Positions 6,535 to 6,979 of a stretch of DNA of 6,979 nt are shown here, in pieces. The notes beneath the pieces were generated by a model. The model was not told the DNA's origin. It did not search any database and saw only the letters and a list, made by a program, of their open reading frames with translations. Within the stretch, counting starts at the first letter, position 1. The number at the start of each line of letters is the position of its first letter. A program made the translations under genes and the position numbers. Source of the stretch: JAZDGX01 sp043806645 (GTDB lineage: Bacteria > Eisenbacteria > RBG-16-71-46 > CAIMUX01 > WJJG01); contig JAZDGX010000180.1 in assembly GCA_043806645.1 (NCBI GenBank), positions 1 to 6,979 of the forward strand. The letters run 5' to 3'.

Positions 6535-6979
6535 CGAGGACGTGCGCGTCGTTGAACTGCTCCAGCTGACCCTGTCGGGCCGCGGCTACACCGTGCATAC
6601 CGCGCGCGACGGCGAATCCGCATTGGAAGAAGTCGCGCGACAGTCGCCCGATCTGGCCGTCATCGGCGTGCGCCTGCCCCGCAAGAGCGGCTTTCAGGTG
6701 CTGGAGGCGATCCGCGCGAGCGGCGATCATGCGCGCCTGCCCATAATCCTGATCGCCGGGAGCTCCTCGAACGAGGCCCGCATCCAGGGCCTGCGCCTGG
6801 GCGCGGACGACTACCTGGTCAAGCCCTTCTCGCCGCGCGAGCTGCTCATCAAGATCCGCACGATTCTGGATCGGGCCTCCGACCTGCGGTTGCTCAAGAT
6901 GAAGTCCGACGTCCTGGAGGAAGAAGCGCGCCAGTATCGCGACGATCTGAGACGATCGCATGCCGAGATGCAGCATTAC
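6458..6979 (+). CDS. Receiver-domain protein lacking the phospho-acceptor Asp (gene C, 3' end missing)
   Basis: The frame is open for 174 codons to the window edge. After about 20 residues of N-terminal extension, a receiver domain spans residues 21-140. ILVADED has the acidic pocket Asp26/Glu27, LPRKSGF follows beta-strand 3, and GADDYLVKPF carries the conserved Lys122. The phospho-acceptor Asp is replaced by Gly70 (VIGVRLP, where VLD is usual), and the switch Thr/Ser by Ala100 (ILIAG). A charged helix from about 140 (KMKSDVLEEEARQYRDDLRR) looks like a coiled-coil linker to an effector or kinase domain beyond the window. The start is uncertain: GGAGG at 6441-6445 is 12 nt before the ATG at 6458 and only 3 nt before an in-frame ATG at 6449. 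The gene overlaps B by 77 nt, and B's stop codon lies across codons 25-26 of this gene. It is probably co-transcribed with A and B. Confidence 0.85.
   Translation, partial: MEQKKIRGFSPTPLERREQESILVADEDVRVVELLQLTLSGRGYTVHTARDGESALEEVARQSPDLAVIGVRLPRKSGFQVLEAIRASGDHARLPIILIAGSSSNEARIQGLRLGADDYLVKPFSPRELLIKIRTILDRASDLRLLKMKSDVLEEEARQYRDDLRRSHAEMQHY

Overview
The window is GC-rich bacterial chromosome (about two thirds G+C by eye) with strong third-position G/C bias in the genes. Two promoters match the sigma-70 consensus well, and Shine-Dalgarno sites are purine-rich. A signal-peptide beta-barrel protein suggests a Gram-negative (diderm) organism. Nothing here fixes the phylum; a deltaproteobacterial-type or little-cultured high-GC diderm lineage is a guess from the overall flavour. 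I see no mobile element, CRISPR array, tRNA or rRNA.

Layout: (1) 1-337 is non-coding and holds a GC-rich inverted repeat and a near-perfect promoter (TTGACA-17-TATAGT). (2) 338-985 (+) is a small secreted, probably outer-membrane beta-barrel protein, closed by a good intrinsic terminator at 1007-1035. (3) 1140-2606 (+) is guaB (IMP dehydrogenase), complete and with its catalytic residues intact. (4) 2607-2780 separates convergent genes and carries two long hairpins. The first reads as a UUCG-tetraloop terminator on the minus strand. (5) 2781-3572 (-) is a conserved-looking helical protein I cannot name. (6) 3573-4052 is a divergent intergenic region with a plus-strand promoter and a leader of about 370 nt rich in inverted repeats. 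(7) 4053-6979 (+) is an overlapping three-gene run, with the third gene cut by the window end.

The three-gene run is the most interesting part. Gene A (4053-5255) has two membrane helices, a HAMP-like segment and a long cytoplasmic coiled coil, but no sensor domain, methyl-accepting hairpin tip or kinase domain. Gene B (5239-6534) has a possible CheW-like segment, a long Pro/Ala linker and a C-terminal pseudo-receiver. Gene C (6458 to the end) is a receiver domain followed by a coiled coil. The two receivers are degenerate in opposite ways. B keeps an Asp and Thr at the phospho-acceptor and switch positions but has lost the acidic pair and the Lys. C keeps the acidic pocket and the Lys but has Gly and Ala where the phospho-acceptor Asp and switch Thr should be. 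I infer a membrane-associated signalling module that works through protein-protein contacts rather than ordinary phosphotransfer; this is not proven by the sequence.
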